A DNA stretch of 64,000 nt from Odontesthes bonariensis (Eukaryota > Chordata > Actinopteri > Atheriniformes > Atherinopsidae). Numbering within the stretch: the stretch's first letter is position 1; each line of letters opens with the position of its first letter. The notes beneath the pieces were generated by a model that was not told where the DNA came from, made no database searches, and saw nothing but the letters and a program-made list of their open reading frames with translations. The translations under genes and the position numbers were made by a program. Shown here piece by piece: positions 21,939-33,104 of the stretch. Location of the stretch: positions 32,852,349 to 32,916,348 of the forward strand of contig NC_134522.1 of NCBI RefSeq assembly GCF_027942865.1, written 5' to 3'.

Positions 21939-22234
21939 GTTCCTCTCTCAGTGACAGAGTCAGCCAGACTCCACCTGATCTGTACAAAGAAGAGAAGTAA
22001 ACAGTCGAAATGAGCTGCTCACACCAAGTTGATAGTTATAACGTAATCCTCTGGTACAAGCAATCCAACACACACCTGCAGCTCCTTGGATACTTGCTCG
22101 CAGGCACTGGAAATGTAGAGAAAGGAGTGAATGTGCAGATTGCAGGAGGTGCAAATAAAGAAGAAACCTGCACATTAACAATTGAAGGACTCAGCCTGAA
22201 CAGCAGTGCAGTTTACTTCTGTGCTGCCAGTAAC
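21939..22234 (+). pseudogene. T-cell receptor V exon, broken (V1)
   Basis: The exon starts after CCACAG. It has a first Cys (MSCSH), the framework-2 motif ILWYKQSN, and the second Cys in SSAVYFCAAS, all in the usual V-domain order. It resembles fish TRBV, though TRA/TRD cannot be excluded. A TAA stop interrupts framework 1 at 21998-22000. The leader exon is lost: only 18 bp separate the exon from a truncated tRNA-Lys. The recombination signal behind it is still good. A non-functional V segment. Confidence 0.85.
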
Positions 22235-22271
22235 CACAGTTCACATATCACTGCTGCTCAATACAAAAACC
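22235..22271 (+). other. 23-type recombination signal of V1
   Basis: Heptamer CACAGTT (22235-22241), spacer of 21 bp, nonamer ACAAAAACC (22263-22271, consensus). The spacer is two bases short of 23. Confidence 0.8.
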
Positions 22272-22428
22272 TCCTGTGCATTTTCCATGTGTGTATTACA
22301 ACTCAGATGCCTCCACATATGTAACTTATATCCATTAGGTGGCAGCATCAGACCTTCATGCTAATCTACAAACTGAGAGGAGGAAAAACTGAATTCTTCA
22401 ATAGAACCAAACATCTGGAGAACAGAAA

Positions 22429-22854
22429 ATGCTCATCTTTCTTCTTTGCATTGCTTTTATCACCATGCTGCTTTCAGGTAACGACCTCAAAATAATTCAG
22501 ACATTTCTGTTTAAGGTTAATGCTGCATCAGGATTTTAGAAAATAAATAAATCTCTCTTTCACTTTTCTGGTTTCATCAGTGCTGATAATGCTTTTTGCT
22601 GATCATTTCCCAACAGGTTCCTCTCTCAGAAACAAAGTCCAACAGGATCCAGCAGAAAGGTACAAAACACTTGAAGAAAAACCCCAAATTATCTGTTCAC
22701 ACAACAGTGATAGCTACGACCGAATCCTCTGGTACAAGCAATCCAACACACACCTCCAGCTCCTTGGATACTTGCTCGCAGGCACTGGAAATGTAGAGAA
22801 AGGAGTGAATGTGAAGATTGAAGGAGGTGCAAATAAAGGAGAAACCTTCAATTG
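22429..22854 (+). pseudogene. T-cell receptor V segment, 3'-truncated (V2)
   Basis: The leader exon 22429-22477 encodes the hydrophobic MLIFLLCIAFITMLLS and ends at a donor (CAG|GTAACG). The V exon begins at 22617 after CAACAG. Framework 1 with Cys (IICSHNS) and framework 2 (ILWYKQSN) are intact and closely match V1. Coding stops at a TTAA (22855), where a repeat (AGGGGAACTCCGGGG) replaces framework 3, the second Cys and the recombination signal. It cannot make a V domain. Confidence 0.85.
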
Positions 22855-23400
22855 TTAAAGGGGAACTCCGGGGCATTTGAAGCGCAATCCCATTGCTAGA
22901 GGTTGTCAAATACTGACAGTAGGACACAGACTGGTGCAAATCGGCGCTCCCTGTGCGGCGATTGCGCTGTTTGCGCAGCCTGTCATGCAAGCCAAATACG
23001 TGGTGGCCAATGGGCAATAATAAACCTTCCACGTAAAACAACAACTTGCACACTGCAGAAACGTCACACCACTTTATAAACCATCCGACAATAAAGTCAC
23101 AAGCCTTACCATCAAAACCATATGCCTGGTTCTCACATTACTGGCATGGGGACGTTACAAAACAACTTTATAAACAGCATGTCACTTACCTCTTGTCGGT
23201 AGGCGCGCGCATGTGAAAGCCCAAAAGAGTCAATGGACGATACTCCCATATACAAAACAATTATCTTCTCTAGAAAAATTGCGTTCAAGTATTTAAAACA
23301 TTACAACAATATATTACAACAATATTGTTGTTGTTCAAACTGGGGGGCGCAGAGCAATTGCGCTGGTGGAATGCATGAATGAATCAATCAATAAATAACA
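22855..23400. other. Repeat sequence that truncates V2
   Basis: It begins TTAAAGGGGAACTCCGGGGC at the V2 breakpoint. A TTAA start suggests another TTAA-target element, but no matching right end was found. No coding region is seen before the hAT fragment at 23414. Confidence 0.45.
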
Positions 23401-23413
23401 CTGCTAGCATAAC

Positions 23414-23640
23414 ATGGACAAGTTTTTGATGGGGCTCCCACGTAATCGTAAAGCAGAGGATGAAGCATTGCCAAATGTGCTTCCAAAGCAATTTCCTTCC
23501 GTGGCAAAGAAAAGAAGATGTGACGACACGTATCTTGCTTTTAGCTTCAGCTGTACAACGGTGGGTGATGAGGAGACACCGCAGTGTGTTGTCTGTCTTA
23601 AAGCGCTAAAGACAAACCACAAAGCAGTTGTTGTGTTGTC
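23414..23640 (+). pseudogene. hAT transposase N-terminus (ZBED5/SCAND3-like)
   Basis: The ATG at 23414 opens MDKFLMGLPRNRK, followed by a Lys/Arg patch (AKKRRCDDTYLAF) and the start of a BED-type zinc finger (FSCTTV, CVVCLKAL). This order is typical of ZBED5-like hAT-derived proteins. Similarity stops near 23640, before the His pair of the finger and before the catalytic core. The continuing frame is low-complexity. A truncated copy. Confidence 0.7.
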
Positions 23641-23950
23641 CTGTGGTTTGAGGTCATCTGTATCCACAGTTGTATTGTATGTGATTGCTGCTGCTTGTGC
23701 TTTTTTTGTTTGTTTGTTTGTGTGTTTGTTCTCTGCTTGTCTGCTTCCAGGTGCTCCCGGTGGCTCTAATGCTGGATTCCCCACAAAGGCCGTGGATTGT
23801 CTTCAGTTTTGTTTTTACAGGTGTAGCAGCTGGTTGTCTGGTTTTTCATTGTTTTCTCTGATTGTTTCTTCCTATTTCTGTTCCGTTTCTTTTTCTTTGC
23901 TCTCCCTCTGTCACTGTCCCCCGGTCCGGTTCGGCACTATCACATGTTAA

Positions 23951-24431
23951 AGGTAGGGTAGGAGATCCTGGATTTTGAGTCCAGCGAAGCTGCATTTTGA
24001 AAATACACAGGTAAAAAGTCCCAACCCTTTTCTTCACTTTCCCCCCGAAGGCACGCCTCTAGAGTACATGAACGCGCACGAGCACGAAGGTGCACGAGCG
24101 CTGTTCTGACAGAAAAGCATCGATCGTTGCCGTATTTAGTATTTAGTATTTAGTATATGATAACTATACGTTTAATAATGCTAGGTGCTAGCCAAGCTGG
24201 CTCTAGTTTAGCTTCCTGCCAAGCTTCTGGACGCGTAATTTGTTCACGGAGCAGGGTACGCGCACAGGGGGAAGGAGGGGTAGGGAGGAGCAGATTGCAG
24301 TTTGATAGACGGCATCAGTATCCAATCATTGTGAACGGTCCGTTCACAATGATTGGTTGCAATGGGGGTGTGAAGAGTATTTCAAGCAATATGTAAAGAA
24401 ATGTTCCAGAAAAAGATCCCCTACCCAACCT
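23951..24431. mobile_element. 481-bp element with TTAA target duplication
   Basis: The ends are AGGTAGGGTAGGAGATC and the inverse-related GATCCCCTACCCAACCT, flanked by TTAA at 23947-23950 and 24432-24435. Inside is a near-perfect palindrome (24322-24356, 17-bp arms around one base). No coding sequence. It is a non-autonomous piggyBac- or Kolobok-type element. Confidence 0.85.
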
Positions 24432-24435
24432 TTAA

Positions 24436-25430
24436 GTATTGTAACAAAAATAAATGAGTAAGCAGTTGATGGGCATCAAGGGCAGCTTTACATTCATAAA
24501 GCTTCCCTTGGCAAAGCAAATGTGATTGGCATTAACGGTATTCAGATTACAATTCTGCTGCCATAATGCTGGACAGGACAAGGGAAAAAAAAAAGAAGAC
24601 AAACCAGTTGAGTTTTCAGATAAAAACGTGCTCAACAGTCATTTTTTACTCGAGCTGCATCCAGGAGATGCTCAACTCATATAAAGTTGCCTACCGAATG
24701 GCCCAGTGTAAAAAGGGATTAATATTTCCCTGTGCTGTGGACATGCTTTCAACCTGAGCCTTATAAAAAGACCACTCTGGTTTCAACTATGCTTGATGAC
24801 TCTGCAGCCAACACTTCAAATAATTACACTGTAAAATGACATTTTACAATGCCAATTCCAGAAAGTGGGTGTGTTGGTACGGTGTGTGAAATGGGAATAA
24901 AAACTAGGGTCAAGGGTCCAAGAACGGCTCTCATCAGTTCCCAGGTGTTTACAGACTGAGGTTAAAAGAAGAGGGGATGCTACACGGTGCGACACGTGGC
25001 CCTTTCCCAAACGTTTTTCAGCCGTGCTAACGCCATCAAACTCAAGAGGAGCTAACATTTAAGAGATCAGTATTTAACAACTTTGTTGCACAAAGGCTGG
25101 GTGGCCTCTCGCGGCCCAGTTTCCCTTTTTAAATAAACATTCCAGTCATACATATTGAATGTTGACCCCGTGGTTGAACATCAAACATTTAGATGCAAAC
25201 CTTGAAGACGTAGAACGTTTCAAACTGGATGTTTCGGCTGTTGTCTCGAAGCAAGTTCATCAACAGTTTCAAGTTCTCTGCCCGACTGATGTACTTAGAA
25301 GGTTTTGGATCAACATCAAATGAATCCCTGGAGTCAAAAGGACCACCACTTTTATTATGGGTTGTCCAACAGATAATGGTGAGAATATAGAGGGGGATGG
25401 CCACTATATAACGCTGTTTTCACGTAGTTG
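24436..25430. other. No recognisable gene
   Basis: Spacer with short frames only, leading into the inverted-duplicated V region. Confidence 0.5.
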
Positions 25431-26051
25431 TTAGCTGCTCACTGGTGTGAACTGTGAACCTGAACGAGTGTGTACACGTATAGCAGATTTTCAGCTTCCC
25501 ACATGAGAAGCCTGGACAGAAATGTTTGTTTTGATTTAAAAACCTCTTTACTCCATGACCCTTTCTCTAAGTGCAGAATTAGAACCCCAGAATGTTCTAA
25601 TTTATTCGCTGAGCCCCCTGTGACATCACACAGAACCCCCCTTAATGTACAGAATACGGAACCCGTGGCAGTTGGATCCTTACCAGACCGGTACAGAGTA
25701 ACACCTGTTTCAGTAGTTTGTGAAAGCTTTTAACTAACTTCAACACTGTTGATATACAGCTTGCAGACATCCATTGCATCTCTCAGTTTTGAATGAAGAT
25801 GATGCCCTTCAGTGATGATGACGATGATGTGAGTACAACCAACTGCTCGATGCTGTAAATTGTCTCTTTGGGTCTTAAAATTCTTTTGGGTGGGCATTGA
25901 TGACAGATAAGCCACAGAAATGTATCACTGCAGTAATGGACAACTGTCGGCCCAGTTAAAGTACATTACAATAATTTGTCTGAAATCACTAAATTCATGA
26001 CATTTACCATTTATCATTATCTAAAATGTTCTATTGTCTTTCTGTTTCCAG

Positions 26052-26366
26052 CTGTTAGTCTGGGTCTTGAGGTCCGTCAGTCTCCCTCTGATCTCATCAG
26101 AAATCCTGGTGACAAAATGCCGATTTTCTGCAGCCACAATAAAACTGACTACAGAGTGATGTTCTGGTACCAGCAGTCACCTGGAGACACAGCTATGAAA
26201 CTCATTGGATATTTGAACTACAAAGCTGTGACAATGGAAGGCAAACATAAAGATGGTTTCAGTCTCGCTGGAGATTTGGGTGGAGACGCAGCAAAGAATG
26301 GATCTCTGCACATCCCAGATGCAGGAGTGAATTACAGTGAAGTTTACTACTGTGCAGCACGAGAAG
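26052..26366 (+). CDS. T-cell receptor V exon (V3)
   Basis: A 315-bp exon after acceptor TTTCCAG. Residues run AVSLGLEVRQSPSDL, first Cys in IFCSHNK, framework 2 FWYQQSPGD, KLIGYL, and second Cys in VYYCAARE. There is no stop or frameshift, and a 23-type signal follows. The motif set is closest to fish TRBV. No leader exon is evident in the 300 bp upstream, where the V at 35226-35259 would predict one about 90 bp away, so it may be unexpressible unless a more distant leader is used. One change, SEVYYC instead of SAVYYC, sits just before the second Cys. Confidence 0.75.
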
Positions 26367-26404
26367 CACAATGACAGAAATCCGCTCTGAATTCTACAAA
26401 AACT
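26367..26404 (+). other. 23-type recombination signal of V3
   Basis: Heptamer CACAATG (26367-26373), 22-bp spacer, nonamer ACAAAAACT (26396-26404). Good except for one or two non-consensus bases. Confidence 0.85.
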
Positions 26405-26640
26405 GCACACGACTTATTAACTTCAGATGTTTTGAATTTTAAAATATTAGAAAAAACTGCTCTGGGACACCTGCTTAAGTGGTTTTATTATAATGGGGTG
26501 TGAGGGTATAAATGCTAGATCCTTTAGAGAAACAGAATTTCTAATGTAATGAAGTTTGCCAAGAAAAAAAAAAAAGGGAATTAAATCTTAGGTTTCATGT
26601 CATTTCCTTCATGGAAATAGTGATTAAACAGAAGTCTCCT

Positions 26641-27790
26641 TGTTGGTACCCTATGGCATCCAGAATCTGCAGATGAGCTGCCCCTCACCTCTGGAACGCT
26701 CCCACCAGACACACATCACATGTCTCGCACTGTTGATTGTTGATGTTGATTTACTGTTTGTTGGCCGCTCCGTTTGGAAATGTGATGTCACGTGTTTTTG
26801 ACACGTTGCCACGTTACTTTTTTCTTCTTGTCTTTCTTCTTCCTCTCCTCATCTTCCAGTTTGGAAGATCTCACTACACAAGTCAGCACTTTGGGTTTTA
26901 AAAAACTGTAATGAGCCTTTTTCATGTTTTCTGAAAAAGCAAAAGTTTAAGAATGCAGGTAAATGATGGATAACTGCAGCAACAATGGGAGCCATCAGTC
27001 TGGTTTACAGCCACAGGAAGCCACTCCTCTCTTGACATCACATCGGTTGGCTCATAAAATCACTCTCAGTTCAGTTAAAAGGAGAAACCCTGTCATGATT
27101 TCACTCCTGTGTTTCATTGCTGACGTCAGAGTGACTGCACTCATGTCAGACTTCTACAGGATCATCATATTTCTTATTTATCATTTTCTCACAGGTAGCG
27201 ATTGTTTCATTGTGAATTCAGATGTCTTCTACACCAACGGGGAGTCATTCACAAACTTAACTTTACAGTGAAGAAAACTGGTGAATATGCAGACAGTGAA
27301 AGAAACAAAATAGACAAAAAGCTCAGAAGTTCTGTGACGAACCCCAAATAGTATATCTATATCTGTAGTATATCAGATAGTATATCTGCCTCTGTCTTTA
27401 AAGCACCATCAGCTCCGTCAACATGTCCAAAGACACTGACGAACTCCTGTACCGACCACACACAAACCCGCCTCCGTTTAACTTGTTTGAATATTTGTTA
27501 AGGACAGAAAAATGTTCATTCCAATATTTCAAAGTGTTATAAGTGTGCACGTCAATATCAGAACAGATCACATGGTGGAACTTCTCCATCAGCTGATTCA
27601 TACTTCACACAGTCTAATCTTCCTGGTTTCACAGCTGTGTTCACTTCAGTTAAGCTTATCCCACATAACAAACGTGGCCTCCTGTTGGTTCACAGGATCA
27701 GAGAAGGTCACACCTTGAAGTGACACACCTCCCTGCATCTCTTCATATCTGTGACTACACAGTGAGATACTGTAACTGAGACCCTGAGTT
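26641..27790. other. No clear gene
   Basis: A weak V-like phrase (GSDCFIVNSDVFYTNG) follows an acceptor-like TTCTCACAG near 27194 but ends at a stop within 26 codons. It may be a decayed V exon. Nothing else is seen. Confidence 0.4.
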
Positions 27791-27797
27791 TTACAGC

Positions 27798-28275
27798 ATG
27801 ACCTCTATCAGACATCGGCTCCTCAGCTTATTGGTGCTTGTTCACTGGATCAAAGGTAAAGTAGTATGTTATTAGCAGATTCATTTCAGCAGTTAGATGG
27901 TGTCTTCACCGGTGAAACCGTTAACTGGTAAAATACTCATTTGTGGTAACTTTCTCTGTTGTACTCACAGGTCATGTTGATGGAAGTGATGTCTACCAGA
28001 CTCCCATACTGTGGGAGCAGCAGGGTGAAAATGCAACAAAACACTGTAACCACACAAAGGGTGGAGGCTATTACCAGATGTACTGGTACAGACAGCTGCC
28101 TGGAGAAACTATGAAACTTATCGTGTTCACAACTACAGTTAACATAGATCACGACTTTGGAGAATTCAGCAAAGACAAATTCTCAGCCACCAAGACTGAA
28201 GCTGAGAGAGGAACATTCACAGTAAAGAATCTGCAGCCAGAAGATAAAGGCTGGTATTTCTGTGCTGTGAGTCAA
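27798..28275 (+). pseudogene. T-cell receptor V segment with intact exons but damaged RSS (V4)
   Basis: The leader exon 27798-27855 encodes MTSIRHRLLSLLVLVHWIKG and splices (GG|GTAAAG) over a 115-bp intron to the V exon 27971-28275. This exon has the first Cys (KHCNHTK), YWYRQLPGE, and the second Cys in YFCAVSQ, ending in frame at the heptamer. Protein coding is complete. The heptamer CACAGTG is perfect, but no nonamer follows at 23 bp: about 22 bp present in the minus-strand sister (63537-63575) is deleted. Rearrangement should be severely impaired, so I class it as non-functional despite the open frame. Confidence 0.75.
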
Positions 28276-28282
28276 CACAGTG
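28276..28282 (+). other. Heptamer without nonamer (V4)
   Basis: CACAGTG is followed by sequence identical to the sister copy for about 16 bp. It then jumps across the region that holds ACAAAAACC in the sister. The base runs GTG at both edges could have mediated the deletion. Confidence 0.85.
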
Positions 28283-28439
28283 ATCCAAACACATGTGCAC
28301 ACTGTTCCCATCTGTATTTATCTGCTCTCCTGTAGGGGGAGCTCAAATACAAGCTCACAATGTCTCACAGTCATGTGACACTCCCATATGCAAGTCTTCA
28401 TATCTGTGCTGTGATGTCAGAGCTGCCATCACACACACT

Positions 28440-28800
28440 GATGCTGCGTGTACACCAAGAGCGACCTACGCTACCTGAGCGCCGGAAATCATTATTTGTG
28501 AGGTGAGCTACCTGGGCTACCAGAGCGGATTCTCCAGTGGCGAAGAGAACTGCGCTACCAGAGCGGATTCAAGCGATTAAACTCAAGCTAACATTATGGT
28601 AATGAGCTATGATGCGTTTCGGCGAAAACCAATGACAATCCACAGATTATAAGGGTCCGACAATCCGCGGGGTTCGCGGAAACAGACGTGTAAACTTTAG
28701 TTCCTATCCAAACAATAGTCGTTTAATCCTGAGACTGTTGCAATTGCCGTGTCAATACAATAGTGTAGTAACCCCACGCATACCTTTCTCACTGCAAGGT
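28440..28800 (+). repeat. 360-bp dispersed repeat inside the V cluster
   Basis: It is the inverse copy of 8157-8530. It begins CTGCGTGTACACCAAGAGCG and ends ACCTTTCTCACTGC. The sequence left of it matches minus-strand V flank near 63410 and the sequence right of it matches the V7 signal near 62807, so the whole V gene expected between them is missing. Confidence 0.8.
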
Positions 28801-28805
28801 ATGCG

Positions 28806-28905
28806 GCTGCACAAAAACCCAGCTGTTGGTCACATGGCAAACTGAGGAAATCACTGTCTTTATCTATCTGTAGGGGGAGCTCTAGACCTCTTTGTGCTCA
28901 AGGCA
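28806..28905 (+). pseudogene. Orphan V recombination-signal remnant
   Basis: The nonamer ACAAAAACC (28811-28819) and about 90 bp of 3' flank match the V7 3' flank at 62707-62806. No heptamer, V exon or leader precedes it, only the dispersed repeat. It is the last trace of a V7-like gene. Confidence 0.85.
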
Positions 28906-29164
28906 TGCATTCAGAGCTTCAATAATTGACTTGTGACGCTTTGCTTTGCGGTAAGACGTATTGCATCACTTCCTGTTACCTTGCTTGTGTACTGTGGAAT
29001 TTCTTGCTCCTCTTGGACGACTGATAATAACTTTATTTCAATCTATAACTTACACAATTTTGCATAGTTAACTCTATAGCTTACCGTTCTGTTCTAACAC
29101 ACTCCTACAGATCTTTAATCTTTATTCTCACTTTTTAGCGGTGTGTCTGGTTCTCTAGCTTAGC

Positions 29165-30178
29165 ATGGCTACCAGTTCTCTCCCTCCATCTCCTGCTTTC
29201 ACCTGCTCCGTGTGTCAGATGTTTAGTTACTCCTCTGCCTCCTTAAGCGATAATGGTACATGTAACAAATGTAGTCTTTTTGTAGTTTTGGAGGCGAGGT
29301 TATCTGAATTGGAAGCTTGGCTCTGCACTGTTGAAAATCAACCGATAGCGAGCCAGGTCCCTTTAGCCAGTGTGGAGCCACCTAGCGTAGCTCGCTCAAT
29401 TAGCCTCCCCCTAGCAGAACCTGAGCAGCCAGGATTACAGGGTGGCTGGGTGACTGTCAGGAAGAGGCATAGCTCTAAAGTCAAGCCCGTTGTTCACCAT
29501 CGACCTGTCCACGTTTCAAACAGATTTTCCCCACTCAGCGACACACTCGCTGAGGACAAAACCCTGGTAACTGGCACCTCTATAGTCAGAAACGTGGCAT
29601 TAGAGACACCAGCGGCCATAGTCAAATGCATTCCAGGGGCCAGAGCGGGCGACGTAGAATCCTATTTAAAACTGCTGGCTAAGGATAAACGTAAATACGG
29701 TAAAATAGTTATTCACGTCGGTGTTAATGACACCCGGTTACGCCAATCGGAGGTCACTAAAATTAATGTTGCATCGGTGTGTAATTTTGCCAAAACAATG
29801 TCGGACTCCGTAGTTTTCTCTGGACCCCTGCCAAATCTGACCAGTGATTACATGTTTAGCCGCATGTCGTCCTACAATCGCTGGTTGTCTAGATGCTGCC
29901 CAGCAAACAACGTGGGCTACATAGATAATTGGCAATCTTTCTGGAGAAAACCTGGTCTGATGAGGAGAGACGGCATCCATCTCACTTTGGAAGGAGCGGC
30001 TCTCATTTCTAGAAATATGGACAAATTTATTTTTCACCCTAAAACATGGCAACCCAGGGCTGAGACCAGGATGCAGAGTTGTAATCTTACACACTTCTCT
30101 GCAGCTTCCCACCTGCTGCTACCCACCCAATCAATTAACACAAAAGGAGCAAATCCTCTTGTGCAAAAAAAAAATTAA
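29165..30178 (+). CDS. LINE ORF1 protein with Cys-rich start and SGNH-esterase-like domain
   Basis: 337 codons from the ATG at 29165, uninterrupted. The N-terminus has paired cysteines (FTCSVCQM...TCNKC, residues 13-40) and then a short helix ([13 protein letters not shown]). The C-terminal half (about residues 135-290) resembles an SGNH-hydrolase fold: a TGTSIVRNV block, HVGVNDTRL with the conserved Gly-x-Asn-Asp, and [12 protein letters not shown] with the Asp/His pair. Such esterase-type ORF1 proteins are known in CR1/L2-group LINEs and are thought to bind RNA or lipid. The first-block serine appears as G-T-S rather than the usual G-D-S. Confidence 0.75.
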   Translation: MATSSLPPSPAFTCSVCQMFSYSSASLSDNGTCNKCSLFVVLEARLSELEAWLCTVENQPIASQVPLASVEPPSVARSISLPLAEPEQPGLQGGWVTVRKRHSSKVKPVVHHRPVHVSNRFSPLSDTLAEDKTLVTGTSIVRNVALETPAAIVKCIPGARAGDVESYLKLLAKDKRKYGKIVIHVGVNDTRLRQSEVTKINVASVCNFAKTMSDSVVFSGPLPNLTSDYMFSRMSSYNRWLSRCCPANNVGYIDNWQSFWRKPGLMRRDGIHLTLEGAALISRNMDKFIFHPKTWQPRAETRMQSCNLTHFSAASHLLLPTQSINTKGANPLVQKKN

Positions 30179-30199
30179 ACAAAAACTTTAACTGAACAA

Positions 30200-33104
30200 A
30201 AACATCAAACTATTAAATGTGGTTTGCTGAATATCAGATCTCTCCTTTCGAAGTCTCTGTTAGTGAATGAGTTGATTTGTGATCATCATATTGATATATT
30301 TTGTCTTACAGAAACCTGGCTGCAGCAGGAGGATCATGTTAGCATTAATGAAGCAACTCCCTCTGACTGTTTAAATGTTCACGTTCCTCGAACCACAGGC
30401 AGAGGAGGAGGAGTGGCAGCTATTTTCAGATCAGGGTTACTAATCAGTCCCAGACCCAAGATTAGTTTCAGCTCTTTTGAATCTCTGACTCTCAGTATTT
30501 TCCCACGCAAAGTGGAAATCACAGAAACCTCTTGTGTTTGTTGTTGTGTATCATCCACCTGGCCCTTATTCTGAGTTTCTGTCTGAATTCTCAGAGTTTT
30601 TATCCCAGTTAGTGCTGAGTACAGATAAAGTCATTGTAGTGGGTGACTTAATATTCATGTAGATGTTGAAAATGATAGCCTGAATATGAACTTTAATTCT
30701 ATATTAGACTCTATTGGATTTTCTCAGAGTGTTCACAGACCGACTCACTGCCTTAATCACACCCTTGATCTTGTGCTGACTTATGGCATTGAGAGTGAAC
30801 AGTTAACAGTGTTCCCTCATAACCCTGTCTTATCTGACCATTTTTTGATAACCTTTGAGTTTACATTACTTGACTTTACAGTTTCTGAAAATAAATTTAC
30901 TTATAGAAGGTGTCTATCAGAGGATGCTGTAACCACATTTAAAGAATTAATTCCATCATCCTTTTCTTCACTGCCATGTGCAGATATGACAGAGGACGAC
31001 TACCTAAACTTTACTCCAGCAACACTTGACTCTCTTGTTGACAGCACTATAGTTTCAATGCGTACAGCACTGGACAATGTTGCCCCTCTGAAAAGGAAGG
31101 TAATCCGTCAGAAGAGGTTGGCTCCTTGGTATAATTCACAGCTGCGTGCTTTAAAGCAGACTGCAAGAAAGCTGGAGAGACAGTGGCGTTCCTCTAATTT
31201 AGAAGAGTCTCAGTTAGTCTGGAAAGATAGTTTAATAACGTATAAGAAAGCCCTTCATAAAGCTAGAACTGCTTATTATTCATCATTGATAGAAGAGAAT
31301 AAGAACAATCCCAGGTTTCTTTTCAGCACTGTAGCCAGTCTGACTAAGAGTCCGAGCTCTGCTGAGCCAGGTATTCCTTTAACTCTCAGCAGTGATGATT
31401 TCATGAGCTTCTTTATCAATAAAATTGTTTCTATTAGAGAGAAGATTAATGGAATCCTTCCCACTATTATCAGTGATGTATCATCAAGTACAGCAGCTTT
31501 AGAAGTATCTTTAGAACCTGATTTGTATTTAGACGGCTTCTGTCCAGTTGATCTCTCTGAACTATCGACAGCAATAGTCTCTTCTAAACCATCAAATTGT
31601 GTTTTAGACCCAATCCCAACCAGACTGTTCAAGGAGGTTTTCCCATTAATTGACACTTCCATATTGGATTTGATCAATCTGTCTTTGTTGACAGGATATG
31701 TACCTCAGCCTTTTAAGGTTGCTGTAATTAAACCTTTACTTAAAAAAACCTACTCTTGACTCAGAAGTGTTAGCTCATTATAGACCTATATCCAATCTCC
31801 CTTTTATGTCTAAAGTTCTTGAAAAAATAGTTGCAGCTCAGCTTTGTGATCATTTACACAGAAATAATCTGTTTGAAGAGTTTCAGTCAGGATTCAGAGT
31901 GCATCATAGCACAGAAACTGCACTGCTGAAAGTTACCAATGATCTCCTCTTAGCCTCTGATAGCGGACTTGTGTCTGTGCTTGTCCTGTTGGATCTCAGT
32001 GCTGCATTTGATACGGTCGATCACAGTATCTTATTACAGAGACTTGAACATGTTATTGGGATTAAAGGAACTGCATTAGGCTGGTTTAAATCATATTTAT
32101 CTGATAGATTTCAGTTTGTTCTTGTAAATGAAGAATCTTCCTCACACACCAGAGTAAGTCATGGAGTTCCTCAGGGTTCTATGCTTGGACCGATTCTTTT
32201 CACTTTATACATGCTTCCATTAGGTAACATTATTAGACAGCATGGCATAAATTTCCATTGCTATGCTGATGATAACCAGTTGGACTTATCTATAAAACCA
32301 GATGAACCCAATAGGTTGGTTAGACTACAAGTATGTCTTAAAGACATAAAGACCTGGATGACTCAGAACTGTCTGCTTCTAAATTCAGACAAAACTGAAG
32401 TCGTTATCTTTGGACCTGAGCGCTTCAGGGAGAAATTGTCTAGCTATATAGTTGCTCTAGATGGTATTTCATTGGCTTCTAGTTCTACAGTGAGGAACCT
32501 TGGAGTTATTTTTGACCAGAATTTATCATTTGACTCGCATATAAAACAGGTTTCCAGGACTGCCTTCTTTCATCTTCGTAATATTGTTGAAATCAGGAAC
32601 ATCTTGTCTCAGAGTGATGCAGAAAAACTAGTCCATGCATTTGTTACTTCAAGATTGGACTACTGTAATTCTTTATTATTGGGCTGTCCCATATATTCTC
32701 TGAAAAGCCTCCAGCTGATCCAAAATGCTGCAGTCAGGGTTCTGATGAGAACTAACAGGAGAGATCATATTTCTCCAGTTTTAGCTTCTCTTCATTGGCT
32801 CCCTGTTAAATTCAGAATAGAATTTAAGATTCTTCTCCTTACATATAAAGCTCTTAATGACCGAGCTCCATCATATCTTAAAGATCTCATTGTAAGATAT
32901 TTTCCTAACAGAGCACTTCGTTCCCAAACTGCAGGTTTACTTGAGGTTCCCAGAGTTTCTAAAAGTAGAATGGGAGGCAGAGCCTTCAGTTATCAGGCCC
33001 CTCTCTTGTGGAATAAGCTGCCAGTAAATGTCCGGGAAGCAGACACCCTTTCCACTTTTAAGACCAGGCTTAAAACTTTCCTTTTTGATAAAGCTTATAG
33101 TTAG
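30200..33104 (+). pseudogene. LINE ORF2: endonuclease and reverse transcriptase, frameshifted
   Basis: The endonuclease part shows LNIRSLLSK and CLTETWL (about 30225-30330) and, in other frames, HPPGPYSEF and SDHFLITF. The reverse transcriptase has HYRPISNLPF, LDLSAAFDTVDH, HGVPQGSMLGPILF and the catalytic CYADDNQL (near 32265). The end has HWLPVKFRI and LWNKLPVNVREADT. Frameshifts lie near 30530, near 30650 and between 31750 and 31767 in an A run. The protein would localise to the nucleus for target-primed reverse transcription if intact. Confidence 0.85.

Larger units (their letters stand above)
25430..26640. repeat. Inverted duplicate of 34.55-37.8 kb
   Basis: The 5' part (25430-26366) matches the reverse complement of the flank and exon of the minus-strand V at 35723-36037. 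The 3' part (after about 26408) matches the flank of the other minus-strand V at 34819. This copy lacks the Rex1-like insertion found in the minus-strand copy. Confidence 0.85.

Noticed and set aside
27190-27271. Additional V segment starting GSDCFIVNSD
   Set aside because: Only about 26 codons after an acceptor-like site; no Cys-Trp-Cys framework, so too weak to list as a gene.
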